DNA of 64,000 nt from Mycobacterium lacus (lineage in GTDB: Bacteria; Actinomycetota; Actinomycetes; Mycobacteriales; Mycobacteriaceae), in contig NZ_AP022581.1 of assembly GCF_010731535.1 (NCBI RefSeq), positions 868,001-932,000 of the forward strand, given 5' to 3'. Positions 54,821 to 63,022 of the stretch are shown piece after piece. Position 1 is the stretch's first letter; every line of letters begins with the position of its first letter. The notes beneath the pieces were generated by a model, which saw nothing but the letters and a program-made list of their open reading frames with translations, ran no database searches and was not told where the DNA came from. A program made the position numbers and the translations under genes.

Positions 54821-55528
54821 ATGACCGAACTGAAACCATCGCGGGGTTGGCAGGGCGCGGTGCTGAAGCTGCTGCGAGCCGGGGATTACCGGCTCACCGT
54901 GATCGGCCGCCGCGAGATCAGCCCGCGCTACCTGAGGTTGAGTTTCGACGCCGGCGGGATGCTCGACGAACACGCCGTGCATCCGACGATGTGGATCCGG
55001 ATGTGGTTCGCCGACGGGCACCAACGCGGCTACACGCTGGTCGACCCCGATCCGGGCGCCGGCACGTTCGATATCGAGTTCGCGTTGCACGACGGCTGCG
55101 CGTCGGATTGGGCACGGGCCGCGCAACCCGGCGACACCATCGAGGCGACCGTGTTGGGCAGCAAGTTCGCAATCCCGGATCCGCCGCCCACCGGGTACGT
55201 CATCGTCGGCGACACGGCATCACTGCCGGCGATCAACTCGCTACTCGAATCGATTGGCGACGCCCCCGCGCAAGTGTTTCTCGAGGCCTGCTGCGACGAC
55301 GACAAATGCCTGCCGGTGGCGCGCAAAACCGGTGTCACCTGGGTGGACCGCAAGAACGCCGGCGCGGAGCTGCTCGAGACGGTCCGCTCGGCGGCGTTCG
55401 ACGCCTGCGACCACTTCGGCTGGGTGGCCTGCGACACCCGCACGACGCGTTCGGTCGCCAAGGTGCTTCGGGAGGACTTCGGCATTCCGCGGAAATCCAT
55501 TAAGGCGCAAGCCTATTGGTTGGCCTGA
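54821..55528 (+). CDS. Siderophore-interacting FAD-binding reductase
   Basis: The 235-residue protein belongs to the SIP/ViuB family, which reduces Fe(III)-siderophores with NAD(P)H so that iron is released in the cytosol. The N-terminal FAD domain has ISPRYLRLSFDA and the flavin motif RGYTLVDPDPGAG near residue 70. The C-terminal SIP domain includes YVIVGDTASLPAINSLLE near residue 127. The ATG lies after a candidate IdeR box. As I recall H37Rv lacks a gene here; its ViuB-like Rv2895c is elsewhere. Confidence 0.9.
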   Translation: MTELKPSRGWQGAVLKLLRAGDYRLTVIGRREISPRYLRLSFDAGGMLDEHAVHPTMWIRMWFADGHQRGYTLVDPDPGAGTFDIEFALHDGCASDWARAAQPGDTIEATVLGSKFAIPDPPPTGYVIVGDTASLPAINSLLESIGDAPAQVFLEACCDDDKCLPVARKTGVTWVDRKNAGAELLETVRSAAFDACDHFGWVACDTRTTRSVAKVLREDFGIPRKSIKAQAYWLA

Positions 55529-55532
55529 CCGG

Positions 55533-55751
55533 CTACGGGATGTTCGCTGCGGCGTCTTGCCGAGTGGTTGCCCGCAAGTCGCGTCGACGATGTCGTTGGT
55601 GAACGGCGGCATCAATCGTTGTCACCCCGGCAACCCGGGGGTGCGACGCGCCGGTGGCGCCGTTGGCGTCCGGATTGCCCGCGACACCGATGAGACCGAA
55701 GACGCTGCCGATGCCGACAATCATTTCCCGCGCCACCATCACAAGAGACAT
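55533..55751 (-). other. Short ORF with PE-like start, in a 327-base gap (55529-55855)
   Basis: A 72-codon minus-strand frame reads MSLVMVAREMIVGIGSVFG, which resembles a PE N-terminus (MSLVMVAPE...GIGSA), then VTTIDAAVHQRH with no clear family. It is too short for a PE protein and has no GGX tail. It may be a relic of a PE gene or chance. I see no other gene in this gap. Confidence 0.25.
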
Positions 55752-55855
55752 CGCTGGCCTCCCATCCTTCGAGGGCCCCCGGCCGCGAGGGATGGTATCG
55801 CGACGTGGTCTGCGTCTCGGGCGATATCGCCAGGTTCGTCGCGGCTAATCCGCGT

Positions 55856-56434
55856 CTACCGGCGGGTCGTTGCCGGCGTCACGATCGGGGCGACGAACTC
55901 CTCGATCATCGCTCGCTCGTCGGCTTCGTCGCGGCCGGGGAACATCAGCAGTGAGATGATCACCCGGACCACCCACCGGGCTCGGCGTTCGACGGTGGCC
56001 GGGTCGCCCGGCCCGAGCGAATGCAGGAACGCCGCGGCTAGGGCCGCGATCACCTCGGATTGTCCGGCCACCTCGCCACCGATGGGTGGACGGCTGGCGG
56101 CAAACCACGCCGCCAACGCGGGGCTATCGCGAACCATCCGCAACGCGGTGGTGATGCCGGCGATCAGCCGCTCGCGCGCGTCGTCGATACCGCTGATCTG
56201 CCGGTTGATTTCGCGGCTGAGCCGATAGGTCTCGCGGTGCACGTAGGCTGTCCGCAAGGCCTCACGGTTGTCGAAGTAGCGGTACAGGGTCGCGCGGGAA
56301 CAGCCTGCGGCCCTGGCGATCTCGTTCATGCCGATCGAGGCCGGATCGCGTTGCGTGTAGAGCTCCTCGGCGGCGTCGAGTATCCGGTCGGCGGCCACCT
56401 CGGTACGGCGCTCGCCCAGCCAGTCGGCCATCAC
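55856..56434 (-). CDS. TetR-family regulator next to cyp130 (Rv1255c-like)
   Basis: The 192-residue protein has a TetR helix-turn-helix (ILDAAEELYTQRDPASIGMN and AAGCSRATLYRYFDNREAL, residues ~18-62) and a C-terminal helical ligand-binding part. Its start overlaps the cyp130 stop by four bases, so it is the second gene of the cyp130 operon and probably controls it. A palindrome at the cyp130 start is the likely operator. The ligand is unknown. Confidence 0.9.
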   Translation of the reverse strand: MMADWLGERRTEVAADRILDAAEELYTQRDPASIGMNEIARAAGCSRATLYRYFDNREALRTAYVHRETYRLSREINRQISGIDDARERLIAGITTALRMVRDSPALAAWFAASRPPIGGEVAGQSEVIAALAAAFLHSLGPGDPATVERRARWVVRVIISLLMFPGRDEADERAMIEEFVAPIVTPATTRR

Positions 56435-57660
56435 GATTTCACTTCAAACGGCACCGACAGTGGACGCCGGACATAGCTGCCGCCGGCCCACACGATGCGC
56501 GACTCGTCGACCTCGAAGTCCGGGCAGCGGGCCAGCAGTTCGGTCAGGGCGACCCGGGATTGCATCCGGGCTGCGGCCGCGCCCAGGCAGTGGTGCGCGC
56601 CGTGGCTGAAGGTCAGGATGTTGCGCGGGCAGCGGGTCACGTCCAGCTCCGCGGCGTCCGGCCCGTACTGGCGCTCGTCCCGGTTGGCCGATCCGTAGAG
56701 CAGCAGCACCCTGCGACCGGCCGCAACGGTGGTGGCGCCGATCGTCACGTCGCGCGTCGTGGTCCGCGCCAGGCCCTGCACCGGTGAGGTCAGCCGCAGC
56801 AGTTCCTCGACCGCGTCCGGAATCAGTTCCGGGTGGTCTACCAGCAGCCGACGCTGGTCGCGACGCTGGTGCAGCAACGGCATCGAGCCGCCGAGCATGC
56901 CGGTGACGGTGTCGTTGCCGCCGGTGACCATCGTGAACGTGAACGCGAGTATCGACAGCGTGCCGGGGATGTCGCCGCGGGCGCCCATCCCGGCCGCGAC
57001 CAGGTGCGAAATGGTGTCATCCTCGGGTTCGGCACGGCGTCGCTCGATCAGCGCGGTGAAGTACGCCATCATCGACCCGACCGCGTCGCCGACGGTTTCC
57101 AGCGCGCCGGCGACGCCGCCCTCGGCGCTGTTGGCCGCGACGATCGCCTGGGTCCAGCCGTCGAACTGGACCCGATCCGCCTCTGGCACACCGAGATAGT
57201 GCGCGACCACCATCGACGGCAGCGGTTTGAACAGTTCGGTGACGATATCGCCGCCGCCGTCCGCGCGTAGCTTCTCGATCCGCTCGACGACGAACTCGCG
57301 CACTTTCGGCTCGACCGCCTCGACCTGCCGCGGGGTGAATCCGCGGGACACCAGCTTGCGAAACTCGGTGTGCACTGGGGGATCCTGCATCACCATCGGT
57401 GGGTTGTCTTGCAGCCCAATCATTTCCAGTTCGCCGTAGTTGACGGTCAATCCCTGCGCCGACGAGAACGTCTCGTGGTCGCGCGCGGCCGACCAGACGT
57501 CGTTATGGCGCGACAACACGTAGTAGTCGTGGTCGGGACGTCCGGGCGGGATGACATGGTGCACCGGGTCGTGGTCGCGCAGCGCTTTGTACATCGGCCA
57601 GGGATTCGGCCAGGTCGCTGCGGTGGCGAGCTCGAAGCTCTGAGACATCACCGGCTTCAT
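56431..57660 (-). CDS. cyp130: Cytochrome P450 CYP130
   Basis: The 409-residue P450 has the haem-cysteine loop FSHGAHHCLGAAAARM near residue 348, the K-helix EELLR and the I-helix TMVTGGNDTVTGM with the acid-alcohol pair DT. Homology to CYP130 (Rv1256c) is very high; that enzyme binds arylamines and azoles and its natural role is unknown. The start ATG 57660 sits inside a palindrome; a second ATG four codons later (MSQS) is possible. The downstream TetR gene is coupled. Confidence 0.95.
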   Translation of the reverse strand: MKPVMSQSFELATAATWPNPWPMYKALRDHDPVHHVIPPGRPDHDYYVLSRHNDVWSAARDHETFSSAQGLTVNYGELEMIGLQDNPPMVMQDPPVHTEFRKLVSRGFTPRQVEAVEPKVREFVVERIEKLRADGGGDIVTELFKPLPSMVVAHYLGVPEADRVQFDGWTQAIVAANSAEGGVAGALETVGDAVGSMMAYFTALIERRRAEPEDDTISHLVAAGMGARGDIPGTLSILAFTFTMVTGGNDTVTGMLGGSMPLLHQRRDQRRLLVDHPELIPDAVEELLRLTSPVQGLARTTTRDVTIGATTVAAGRRVLLLYGSANRDERQYGPDAAELDVTRCPRNILTFSHGAHHCLGAAAARMQSRVALTELLARCPDFEVDESRIVWAGGSYVRRPLSVPFEVKS

Positions 57661-57678
57661 GTCTCATGTCTAAGACAT
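57658..57678. promoter_or_regulatory. Candidate TetR operator at the cyp130 start
   Basis: ATGTCTAAGACAT (57666-57678) is a perfect 6-1-6 palindrome and a further ATGTCTC half-site at 57659 overlaps the start codon. Such closely packed half-sites fit binding by the TetR protein of the operon and would block transcription or a leaderless start. Confidence 0.55.
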
Positions 57679-57762
57679 ATCGACAGCAATGTCAATCGCC
57701 GACTGTGAAATCCACAACGCGACACGCGAACGACGCGTCGCGTGGTTCACGCTCGGCGAAAG

Positions 57763-59124
57763 CTAAATCCCGCTGCCGGGGTTGAGGATGCCTTGCGGGT
57801 CCAACGCCCGCTTGATGCGCCGGTTGAGGTCCATCACCTCGGGGCCGAGGTAACCGGCCAACCACGGCCGCTTCAACCGCCCGACGCCATGCTCGCCGGT
57901 GATCGTGCCGCCCAGACCGACGGCCAGATCCATGATCTCGCCGTAGGCGACATGCGCGCGCTCCACCATCGCGGCGTCGGAGGCGTCATACACCAGCAAC
58001 GGGTGCGTATTGCCGTCGCCGGCGTGGGCGATCACGGAGATCATCAGGTCGCGCTCATCGGCGATCCGCGCGATTCCGGTGATCAGCTCGCCCAATGCGG
58101 GCAGCGGCACGCCGACATCTTCGAGCAATAGCGACCCCTTGCTTTCGACGGCCGGGATACAGAACCGGCGCGCGGCCACGAACGCCTCGCCCTCGTCGGG
58201 ATCGTCGGTGGAAAAAACCTCCGTCGCACCGTTGTCGGCGAACACCGCGGCCATCAGTTCGGCGTCCTGGCTGCCCGCGCGCCCGCGTTCGTCGGAGCCG
58301 GCCACCAGCATGGCCGCCGCGGAGCGGTCCAGGTCCATCCGCATGGTGTCCTCGACGGCGTTGATCGCCACCGAATCCATGAACTCCAGCATCGAGGGAC
58401 GCAGCCGCGCGGTTACGCCGAGCACCGCATCGATCGCCGACTCCACAGAAGCGAAGCTGGCCACCACGATGCTCGATGCGTTCTGTGCCGGTATCAGCCG
58501 CAGCGTCACTTCCGTGATGACGCCCAGCGTGCCTTCGCTGCCGACGAACAGTTTGGTCAGCGACAGCCCCGCCACATCTTTCAAACGCGGGCCACCCAGC
58601 CGGACCGCGGTGCCGTCGGCCAGCACCACTTGCATGCCCAGCACGTAGTCGGTGGTGACACCGTATTTCACGCAGCACAGGCCGCCGGCGTTGGTGGCGA
58701 TGTTGCCGCCGATGCTGCAGATCTCGAACGACGACGGATCGGGCGGATACCACAGACCATGTTCGGCGGCCGCCTGCTTCACCTCGGCGTTGAACAGCCC
58801 GGGCTGGCATACCGCGGTGCGGGTGACCGGGTCGACGGTGATGTCGCGCATCTTTTCCGTCGACAACACGATCCCGTTGTTCAGCGCGGTGGCCCCGCCC
58901 GACAGGCCACTGCCGGCCCCCCGCGTGACCACCGGCACCCCGTGCGCGGAAGCCCAGCGCAGCACGGTCTGCACCTCTTGGGTGCGCCGCGGCCGGACCA
59001 CGGCCATCGGTTTGCCCGCCGACGGATCAAAGGCGCGGTCTTGGCGGTAGCCATCGGTAATCGCGGGATCGGTGACCACTGTGCCGTCGGGCAGCTCGGC
59101 GATCAGGCTGGCCAACACGTTCAC
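57763..59124 (-). CDS. FAD-linked oxidase, GlcD type (Rv1257c-like)
   Basis: The 453-residue flavoenzyme has a PCMH FAD domain (RGAGSGLSGGATALNNGIV near residue 68, SIGGNIATNAGGLCCVKYG near 135) and a C-terminal FAD-oxidase domain with GDGNTHP and GTITGEHGVGRLK near 420. Relatives oxidise 2-hydroxy acids such as glycolate or D-lactate and pass electrons to quinone or another acceptor. It is 102 bases from the cyp130 start, divergent in role but on the same strand, and the tap gene lies upstream. Confidence 0.92.
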   Translation of the reverse strand: MNVLASLIAELPDGTVVTDPAITDGYRQDRAFDPSAGKPMAVVRPRRTQEVQTVLRWASAHGVPVVTRGAGSGLSGGATALNNGIVLSTEKMRDITVDPVTRTAVCQPGLFNAEVKQAAAEHGLWYPPDPSSFEICSIGGNIATNAGGLCCVKYGVTTDYVLGMQVVLADGTAVRLGGPRLKDVAGLSLTKLFVGSEGTLGVITEVTLRLIPAQNASSIVVASFASVESAIDAVLGVTARLRPSMLEFMDSVAINAVEDTMRMDLDRSAAAMLVAGSDERGRAGSQDAELMAAVFADNGATEVFSTDDPDEGEAFVAARRFCIPAVESKGSLLLEDVGVPLPALGELITGIARIADERDLMISVIAHAGDGNTHPLLVYDASDAAMVERAHVAYGEIMDLAVGLGGTITGEHGVGRLKRPWLAGYLGPEVMDLNRRIKRALDPQGILNPGSGI

Positions 59125-59134
59125 TCACCCGATC

Positions 59135-60382
59135 CTACGGCGCGGGATCGAGGGCAAACTTCGGCTCGTGGTCCAATTCGCGCAGCGATGGCAGCCGGGT
59201 ACAGATCAGGCCGGTAACCAAGATCGGCAGCGCCAACGCGAAAAACGTTGCCTTCAACCCGGCCGCGTCGGTCAGCGGACCGGCCATCAGCAAGCCCAAC
59301 GGCCCGGCGGCAAACGCCAGGGACGTCATCACCCCGACCACCCGGCCGCGCAGATAATGCGGTGCCCGGGTCTGGATCACATAGTTGTAGATCGGCTGGA
59401 TGGGCCCGTACACCAAGCCGATCAACGCACAGCACACCAAGATGACCGGCAACGGTGGCAGCAGCGCGATGACGGCCGTCGCCAAGCCAAGGGTCGGCAC
59501 CGCGGTCAGCATGATCGTGCGCCGGGCGAGGTAGTTCGCCAGCGTCGCGTAGCCCAGCGCGCCGACCAATCCGCCAAGGGAGAGCGCCATCAGCACCGAG
59601 CCGAGTTCGGCGGGTTGATGCCTGTCGGTGAAGTACTTCGGGAACAGCACGCTCTCCATAGGCAGGTACAGCGCCGTGACGGACAGGTCGATCAGCGCCA
59701 GCGTGCGCAGTACCCGCAAGCTCCACACGAAGCGCAGCCCCTGGGCAACGCCGGACACCAGCCCCTCGGGCCGGGTCGCGTGGTGCGGCTTGCCCACGCC
59801 CTCGAGCCGTAAGGCGGCAATCGCGAGGATGGATAACCCGAATGCCCCGGCCGTGATCCACATCGTGGTGATGCCGCCAACTGTCGCGATCATCAAGCCG
59901 CCGATGCCCGGACCCACGACGAAGGCGAGGTTGAGGATCGCCTCGTAGATGCTGTTGACCCGGTCCAGCGACCAGCCCGCGCGGGCGGCGGCCTCCGGCA
60001 GCATCGACTGGCGGGCGGTGATCCCGGCCGGGTCGAAGGTGGCCGCGCAGGCGCCCAACACCGCCAGCACCGTGACGTTGACGGCGTCGGCGCCGAACGC
60101 CCAGGCCACCACCGGGACGGCGGCCACGGCTGTCCCGGACAGTGTGTCGGCAATCATTGACACCCGGCGACGTCCGAAGTAGTCGACCGCGGTGCCGGCG
60201 ACCAGCGTGGAGAACAGCAGCGGCAACGTCGTCGCGCCGGCCACAATCGACGCCTGCCCGGCGCTGCCCTGGCGCTGCAACACCAGCCACGGGAAGGCGA
60301 CTATCGAGATGCCGTCCCCCGCGCACGCCATCAGGGAGGCCAAGAGGACGAGAGACACCGGGCCGCGGTCGCTGTTGTTCAT
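59135..60382 (-). CDS. tap: Multidrug efflux pump Tap
   Basis: The 415-residue MFS transporter has about twelve membrane helices and motifs [18 protein letters not shown] (helix 1), [13 protein letters not shown] (motif A) near residue 64 and [15 protein letters not shown]. Tap (Rv1258c in M. tuberculosis) gives low-level export of aminoglycosides, tetracycline and other drugs and is induced through WhiB7. It is followed by the FAD oxidase after 10 bases. A second open frame on the same strand is a shadow. Confidence 0.95.
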   Translation of the reverse strand: MNNSDRGPVSLVLLASLMACAGDGISIVAFPWLVLQRQGSAGQASIVAGATTLPLLFSTLVAGTAVDYFGRRRVSMIADTLSGTAVAAVPVVAWAFGADAVNVTVLAVLGACAATFDPAGITARQSMLPEAAARAGWSLDRVNSIYEAILNLAFVVGPGIGGLMIATVGGITTMWITAGAFGLSILAIAALRLEGVGKPHHATRPEGLVSGVAQGLRFVWSLRVLRTLALIDLSVTALYLPMESVLFPKYFTDRHQPAELGSVLMALSLGGLVGALGYATLANYLARRTIMLTAVPTLGLATAVIALLPPLPVILVCCALIGLVYGPIQPIYNYVIQTRAPHYLRGRVVGVMTSLAFAAGPLGLLMAGPLTDAAGLKATFFALALPILVTGLICTRLPSLRELDHEPKFALDPAP

Positions 60383-60451
60383 GGGATATCGCGGCCGAAT
60401 CTAGCGCCAACCCCGGACGGGGAGCCACCGAATTTTCCGCCATCCGCCGCC

Positions 60452-61288
60452 ATGCAGGATGTTTGTGTGCTTCCCCATCCGAGCACCGGTCGGGCGTTCG
60501 GTTCTCCAGTCGCGCCGGGGACCGGGTGGCCGGGAGATCCGGCGACCCCGCGGACGCCGGTGGCCGCCGACGCCGCGCAGGTCTCGGTGCTGGCAGCCGC
60601 GGCCGGCTCGATCCCCGAACTCAACGCGGTGATCAGTGTGTGCCGGGCCTGCCCCCGGCTGGTCAGCTGGCGTGAGGACGTCGCCGTGGCCAAGCGCCGA
60701 GCCTTCGCCGATCAGCCGTACTGGGGACGCCCGGTGCCCGGCTGGGGATCGGAGCACCCGCGACTGTTGATCGTCGGGTTAGCACCCGCCGCGCACGGCG
60801 CCAACCGCACCGGACGGATGTTCACCGGTGACCGGTCCGGCGACCAGCTGTACGCGGCACTGCACCGGGCCGGGCTGGTGAACTCGCCGGTCAGCGTCGA
60901 CGCCGCGGACGGGTTGCGGGCCAACCAGATTCGGATCGTCGCACCCGTGCGGTGTGCGCCCCCGGGCAACGCCCCGACACCGGTCGAACGGGTCACCTGC
61001 TCGCCATGGCTGGACGCGGAGTGGCGCCTGGTGTCCGATCATGTCCGCGCAATCGTCGCCCTGGGCGGGTTCGCCTGGCAGGTCGCGCTGCGACTGCCGG
61101 GTTTGGCGGGGATAGCCGGGACGCGCAAGCCGAAGTTCGGCCACGGCGTCGTCGCCGAGTTACCGTCGGGCGTGCGATTGCTCGGCAGCTACCACCCGAG
61201 CCAGCAGAACATGTTCACCGGTAAGTTGACTCCGGCAATGCTCGACGACATTTTCCGGGATGCCAAGAGGCTTGCGGGAATTGGGTAG
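60452..61288 (+). CDS. udgB: Family 5 uracil-DNA glycosylase UdgB
   Basis: The 278-residue enzyme removes uracil and related deaminated bases from DNA. Iron-sulfur cysteines are visible in [15 protein letters not shown] and TCSPWL; motif 1 is [20 protein letters not shown] near residue 110 and the C-terminal motif is [16 protein letters not shown]. The N-terminal ~50 residues are Pro/Ala-rich. It is slightly shorter than H37Rv Rv1259 (299). The flavoprotein gene follows after 3 bases. Confidence 0.95.
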   Translation: MQDVCVLPHPSTGRAFGSPVAPGTGWPGDPATPRTPVAADAAQVSVLAAAAGSIPELNAVISVCRACPRLVSWREDVAVAKRRAFADQPYWGRPVPGWGSEHPRLLIVGLAPAAHGANRTGRMFTGDRSGDQLYAALHRAGLVNSPVSVDAADGLRANQIRIVAPVRCAPPGNAPTPVERVTCSPWLDAEWRLVSDHVRAIVALGGFAWQVALRLPGLAGIAGTRKPKFGHGVVAELPSGVRLLGSYHPSQQNMFTGKLTPAMLDDIFRDAKRLAGIG

Positions 61289-61291
61289 GAA

Positions 61292-62419
61292 GTGCGTGAC
61301 GTGCGGACGGTTTTGGTTTCAGGTGCCAGCGTGGCCGGCCTGACAGTGGCGTATTGGCTTGGGCAGCACGGCTATTCGGTGACCGTGGTGGAACGCCATC
61401 CCGGCCTGCGGCCGGGTGGCCAGGCGATCGACGTCCGTGGCCCGGCGCTGACGGTGCTGGGACGCATGGGACTACTCGAAGCCGCCGAGGCCCGCAAGAC
61501 CGGAATTCGCGGCGCCTCCATCGTCGACCGCGACGGCAACGAGCTGTCCCGCGACACCGAATCCACCCCGACCGGCGGTCCGATCGATAACCCCGACATC
61601 GAGCTGCTGCGTGACGACCTCGTCGAATTGCTTTACGGGGCAACCCAAGATGCGGCCGAATACCTGTTCGACGACAGCATTGCCGCGTTGCAGGACGACG
61701 GCACCTCGGTCGCGGTGACGTTCGAGCGCGCCGCGGCCCGCAGCTTCGACTTCGTGATCGGCGCCGACGGTCTGCATTCCAATGTGCGCGCGCTGGTGTT
61801 CGGCCCGGAGGAGCAATTCATCAAGAGACTGGGCACTCACGCGGCGATCTTCACCGTGCCCAACTTCCTGGAACTGGACTACTGGCAGAAGTGGCACTAC
61901 GGCGACACCACCATGGCCGGCGTCTACAGCGCGCGCGACAACACCGAGGCCCGGGCCGCGTTGGCCTTCATGGATACCGAGCTACGCATCGATTACCGCG
62001 ACGCCGAGGCGCAGTTCGCGGAGCTGGAACGGCGGATGGCCGAGGACGGCTGGGTCCGCGCGCAACTGCTGCACTACATGCGCAATGCGCCGGATTTCTA
62101 TTTCGACGAGATGTCACAGATCAAGATGGATAGTTGGTCGAAGGGCAGGGTGGCGCTGGTCGGCGACGCGGCATACTGCTGTTCGCCGTTGTCGGGGCAG
62201 GGGACCAGTGTCGCCCTGTTGGGCGCCTACATCCTCGCCGGCGAGCTTGCGGCAGCAGGCACCGACTACGAGCGCGGCTTCGCCAACTACCACGCCGAGT
62301 TCAACGGCTACGTCGAGCGCAACCAATGGCTGGTCAGCGACAACATCCCTGGCGGTGAGCCGATACCCCAGGAGGAGTTCGACCGCGTCGTGCATTCGAT
62401 CATCCTCGAGGACTACTGA
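61292..62419 (+). CDS. FAD-dependent monooxygenase (Rv1260-like)
   Basis: The 375-residue PHBH/TetX-type flavoprotein starts with GTG. It has the FAD motif SGASVAGLTVAYWL at residue 9, the conserved IGADGLHSNVRALVF near 160 and GDAAYCCSPLSGQGTSVAL near 290. It should hydroxylate or otherwise oxygenate a small organic substrate using NAD(P)H; the substrate is unknown. It lies 3 bases after udgB. The F420-type reductase gene found next in H37Rv (Rv1261c) is absent; only ~100 bases separate it from the HIT gene. Confidence 0.92.
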   Translation: MRDVRTVLVSGASVAGLTVAYWLGQHGYSVTVVERHPGLRPGGQAIDVRGPALTVLGRMGLLEAAEARKTGIRGASIVDRDGNELSRDTESTPTGGPIDNPDIELLRDDLVELLYGATQDAAEYLFDDSIAALQDDGTSVAVTFERAAARSFDFVIGADGLHSNVRALVFGPEEQFIKRLGTHAAIFTVPNFLELDYWQKWHYGDTTMAGVYSARDNTEARAALAFMDTELRIDYRDAEAQFAELERRMAEDGWVRAQLLHYMRNAPDFYFDEMSQIKMDSWSKGRVALVGDAAYCCSPLSGQGTSVALLGAYILAGELAAAGTDYERGFANYHAEFNGYVERNQWLVSDNIPGGEPIPQEEFDRVVHSIILEDY

Positions 62420-62516
62420 CCGGGCCCACGGTGCGTCGGGGCCAGACGATTCACCGAACCGATAGATCTGCAGATGACGTGCGAGTGGAGGCCAGCAAAT
62501 TTTCAGGCCCGGGAAA

Positions 62517-62951
62517 TCAGTCCTGTGCCGTGGCATCCAGTTGCGCCAGCGCCTTCCGCAGGATCCGTCCGGTGGCTTCCCGGTCCGGGTCGCGACGCAG
62601 CAGCATCCCCTTAGCGACCGACAGCTTGTCGCCGTTGCGCCGCGGCAACACGTGCAGGTGGATATGGAACACGGTCTGGAAGGCGGCGCCGCCGTCGTTG
62701 ATCGCGATGTTGGTTGCGTCGGCCAATTCCGTTGTGCGGGCCGCGCGGGCGATCCGTTGGCCAATGGCGACCAGGTCCGCCATTGTCTCCGGCGGGGTGT
62801 CGGTGAGGTCTACAGTGTGCCGCTTGGGCAGCACCAGGGTGTGGCCGCGGGTGAACGGGCGGATGTCGAGGATGGCCAGATAGGCGTCGTCTTCGTAGAT
62901 CCGGATGGCCGGAGCCTCCCCGGCGACGATCGCGCAGAACACGCAGGACAT
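62517..62951 (-). CDS. HIT-family nucleotide hydrolase/transferase (Rv1262c-like)
   Basis: This 144-residue HIT protein has CVFCAIVAGEAPAIRIYEDD at the N-terminus and the histidine triad FHIHLHVLPR near residue 97. HIT proteins hydrolyse or transfer nucleotidyl groups from dinucleoside polyphosphates or nucleoside phosphoramidates. Length is normal. It is divergent from amiB2. Confidence 0.94.
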   Translation of the reverse strand: MSCVFCAIVAGEAPAIRIYEDDAYLAILDIRPFTRGHTLVLPKRHTVDLTDTPPETMADLVAIGQRIARAARTTELADATNIAINDGGAAFQTVFHIHLHVLPRRNGDKLSVAKGMLLRRDPDREATGRILRKALAQLDATAQD

Positions 62952-63022
62952 GTCGTCACGGTACTTGCCCGCTAGGCCCGGCCGCAGACCAGTCGGGGAC
63001 TGCGCTCGGATACGCTGCCGCA

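Noticed and set aside
59121-60443. 440-codon minus-strand frame overlapping tap
   Set aside because: Arg/Gly-rich shadow of the Tap frame without membrane helices.
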